Positions 28,990-29,836 of a DNA stretch of 29,836 bases are shown in pieces. How positions within the stretch are numbered: the stretch's first letter is position 1; each line of letters starts with the position of its first letter. The stretch comes from a virus: positions 1 to 29,836 of the IMG/VR virus record IMGVR_UViG_3300036913_000049. One strand, given 5' to 3'. The notes under the pieces are model-generated. The model was not told where the DNA came from. It worked only from the letters and a program-made list of their open reading frames with translations, and did not search any database. A program made the position numbers and the translations under genes.

Positions 28990-29836
28990 TCAGACCGTGC
29001 TAACCATAATGGACTCTCCGACTGCATGGAGGGCTTTCGTTGTGTCGTGTGCCCCTCTGGTGCAGCCTGCGAAAGTGCAAGCGGGCGTAGTCCCGCTCTT
29101 GCTTGTATACTCTATCTGCTCGTCCTCGATGAATAGGGTTCCGGCATCGGGGAATTTAGCATTATCCACGCAGGCAACCGTTGTATCCGAGGCTCCGGCT
29201 TCTAGTTCAGTCCTGAGTGTAGTTTCCGCGTTGGTCTCATAATAGAAACCCCCTGTTCCTGATATCGTTAGATCCTCTTCCTTTAGGGCTTTTACATCAA
29301 AATCGGCGGTGAATCCATCCAAGTGGCCGAGACCCGCGATGTTATCCTTGAATATGCCGTCTCTGGTGAACAGGACGAACATGATGGGCGTATCTATTGT
29401 GCTGGCGTAGATGAGCCACGCGGCCCTATTTGCATCAAAAAGCCTCTTAACGGCAGCGGTCCAGCTTTTATGAGCTGGCAGAAACTCTTTATTCAGGCCG
29501 GAATCGAAGTTCGTGGACTCGACTTTATCCTTTGTCATGGACAAAGAGACTGATAACAGCTCTGCCAGCTTGACCACCGACGTTCTTTTGCCACTGCCCC
29601 TCACCTTGTCCGCGTGATTGCCGCCAGATGCTAACGAGACGCGACCTCTGAGGTAGTCAAATACACATAGGCTCGTGATATCGTGCCAATCGCCTGCGCC
29701 GTTGGTCTGGCGCTCGATCAGGAACGTCTCACCCTCTGCCCAGAACCTCGAATCCCAGGGGGCGGTATATTTCTTATGGTTCTTGTCTGGGTAAAGGGCG
29801 ATTTGGCTAAAAGTTGTAAGTGGGGCGTCTGGGTTG
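28990..29836 (-). CDS. Major tail (tube) protein, 5' end cut by the window edge
   Basis: The frame is open to base 29836; a GTG at 29604 is internal, since coding-like sequence with LCVFDYLRGRVSLASGGNHA continues upstream. The 281 visible residues have a tube-protein pattern: VVKLAELLSVSLSMTKDKVE, then AWLIYASTIDTPIMFVLFTR and HLDGFTADFDVKALKEEDLT, all beta strands around a short helix. The last 75 residues form a separate small module, CVDNAKFPDAGTLFIEDEQI to GCTRGAHDTTKALHAVGE, which recurs in the gene at 9324. The tube polymerises from stacked rings of this protein; its place just before the chaperone and tape measure genes supports the call. Confidence 0.72.
   Translation of the reverse strand, partial: NPDAPLTTFSQIALYPDKNHKKYTAPWDSRFWAEGETFLIERQTNGAGDWHDITSLCVFDYLRGRVSLASGGNHADKVRGSGKRTSVVKLAELLSVSLSMTKDKVESTNFDSGLNKEFLPAHKSWTAAVKRLFDANRAAWLIYASTIDTPIMFVLFTRDGIFKDNIAGLGHLDGFTADFDVKALKEEDLTISGTGGFYYETNAETTLRTELEAGASDTTVACVDNAKFPDAGTLFIEDEQIEYTSKSGTTPACTFAGCTRGAHDTTKALHAVGESIMVSTV

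Overview
This window reads as part of a tailed (siphovirus-like) archaeal virus or integrated provirus, most likely of a methanogenic or methanotrophic archaeon of the Methanosarcinales group. The archaeal signals are a DUF1699-type protein, several small archaeal winged-helix proteins, BRE/TATA-type promoters, promoters placed so close to start codons that transcripts should be leaderless, and a T-rich archaeal terminator. The viral signals are a 1291-residue tape measure protein, a tail-tube-like protein, a tail chaperone pair that appears to need a -1 frameshift, a large tail hub/fibre protein, and a series of fibre-like proteins. I see no capsid, terminase, portal, integrase, tRNA or CRISPR array.

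Almost everything is on the minus strand, so the natural reading order is from high to low coordinates. From 29836 to 27431 come a truncated tail tube protein, the chaperone pair and a secreted transglutaminase-fold protein. From 27434 to 24782 the tail cluster is interrupted by a control island: one plus-strand ParB-type protein with a decayed methyltransferase half, two winged-helix proteins, a zinc ribbon and a palindrome-rich intergenic region. From 24530 to 7264 the tail genes resume: tape measure, repeat-bearing hub/fibre, a three-gene modification cassette, a distal-tail-like protein and four fibre or receptor-binding candidates. From 7181 to 2261 is a run of small accessory genes (zinc ribbons, winged helices, an ASCH protein, a PD-(D/E)xK nuclease-like protein, two secreted proteins). 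A solitary IS605-type TnpB lies at 827-1927 in hairpin-rich DNA, and a truncated ParB-type gene ends the window.

The most exciting system is at 11640-16797. A 997-residue protein built from roughly 150 short aromatic-x-(Asp/Asn) motifs (mostly His-x-Asp) sits directly upstream of a radical SAM/SPASM peptide maturase, followed by a cysteine-motif protein resembling DUF483. The maturase itself ends in four copies of the same His-Gly-Asp triplet. The simplest reading is a viral structural polymer that is post-translationally modified, perhaps cross-linked, many times along its length. This is an inference from motif and context.

Five nearly identical elements (BRE + TATA box + ATAGG-N7-CCTAT dyad) precede five minus-strand transcription units: the ParB-type gene, a secreted protein, a small winged-helix protein, the transglutaminase-like gene and the tail chaperone. 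They look like one viral regulon. The winged-helix protein at 5737-6042, itself under a copy of the element, is the natural candidate regulator. A second palindrome system (27-bp inverted repeats at 24612 and 24773) flanks the space between the tape measure and another winged-helix gene.
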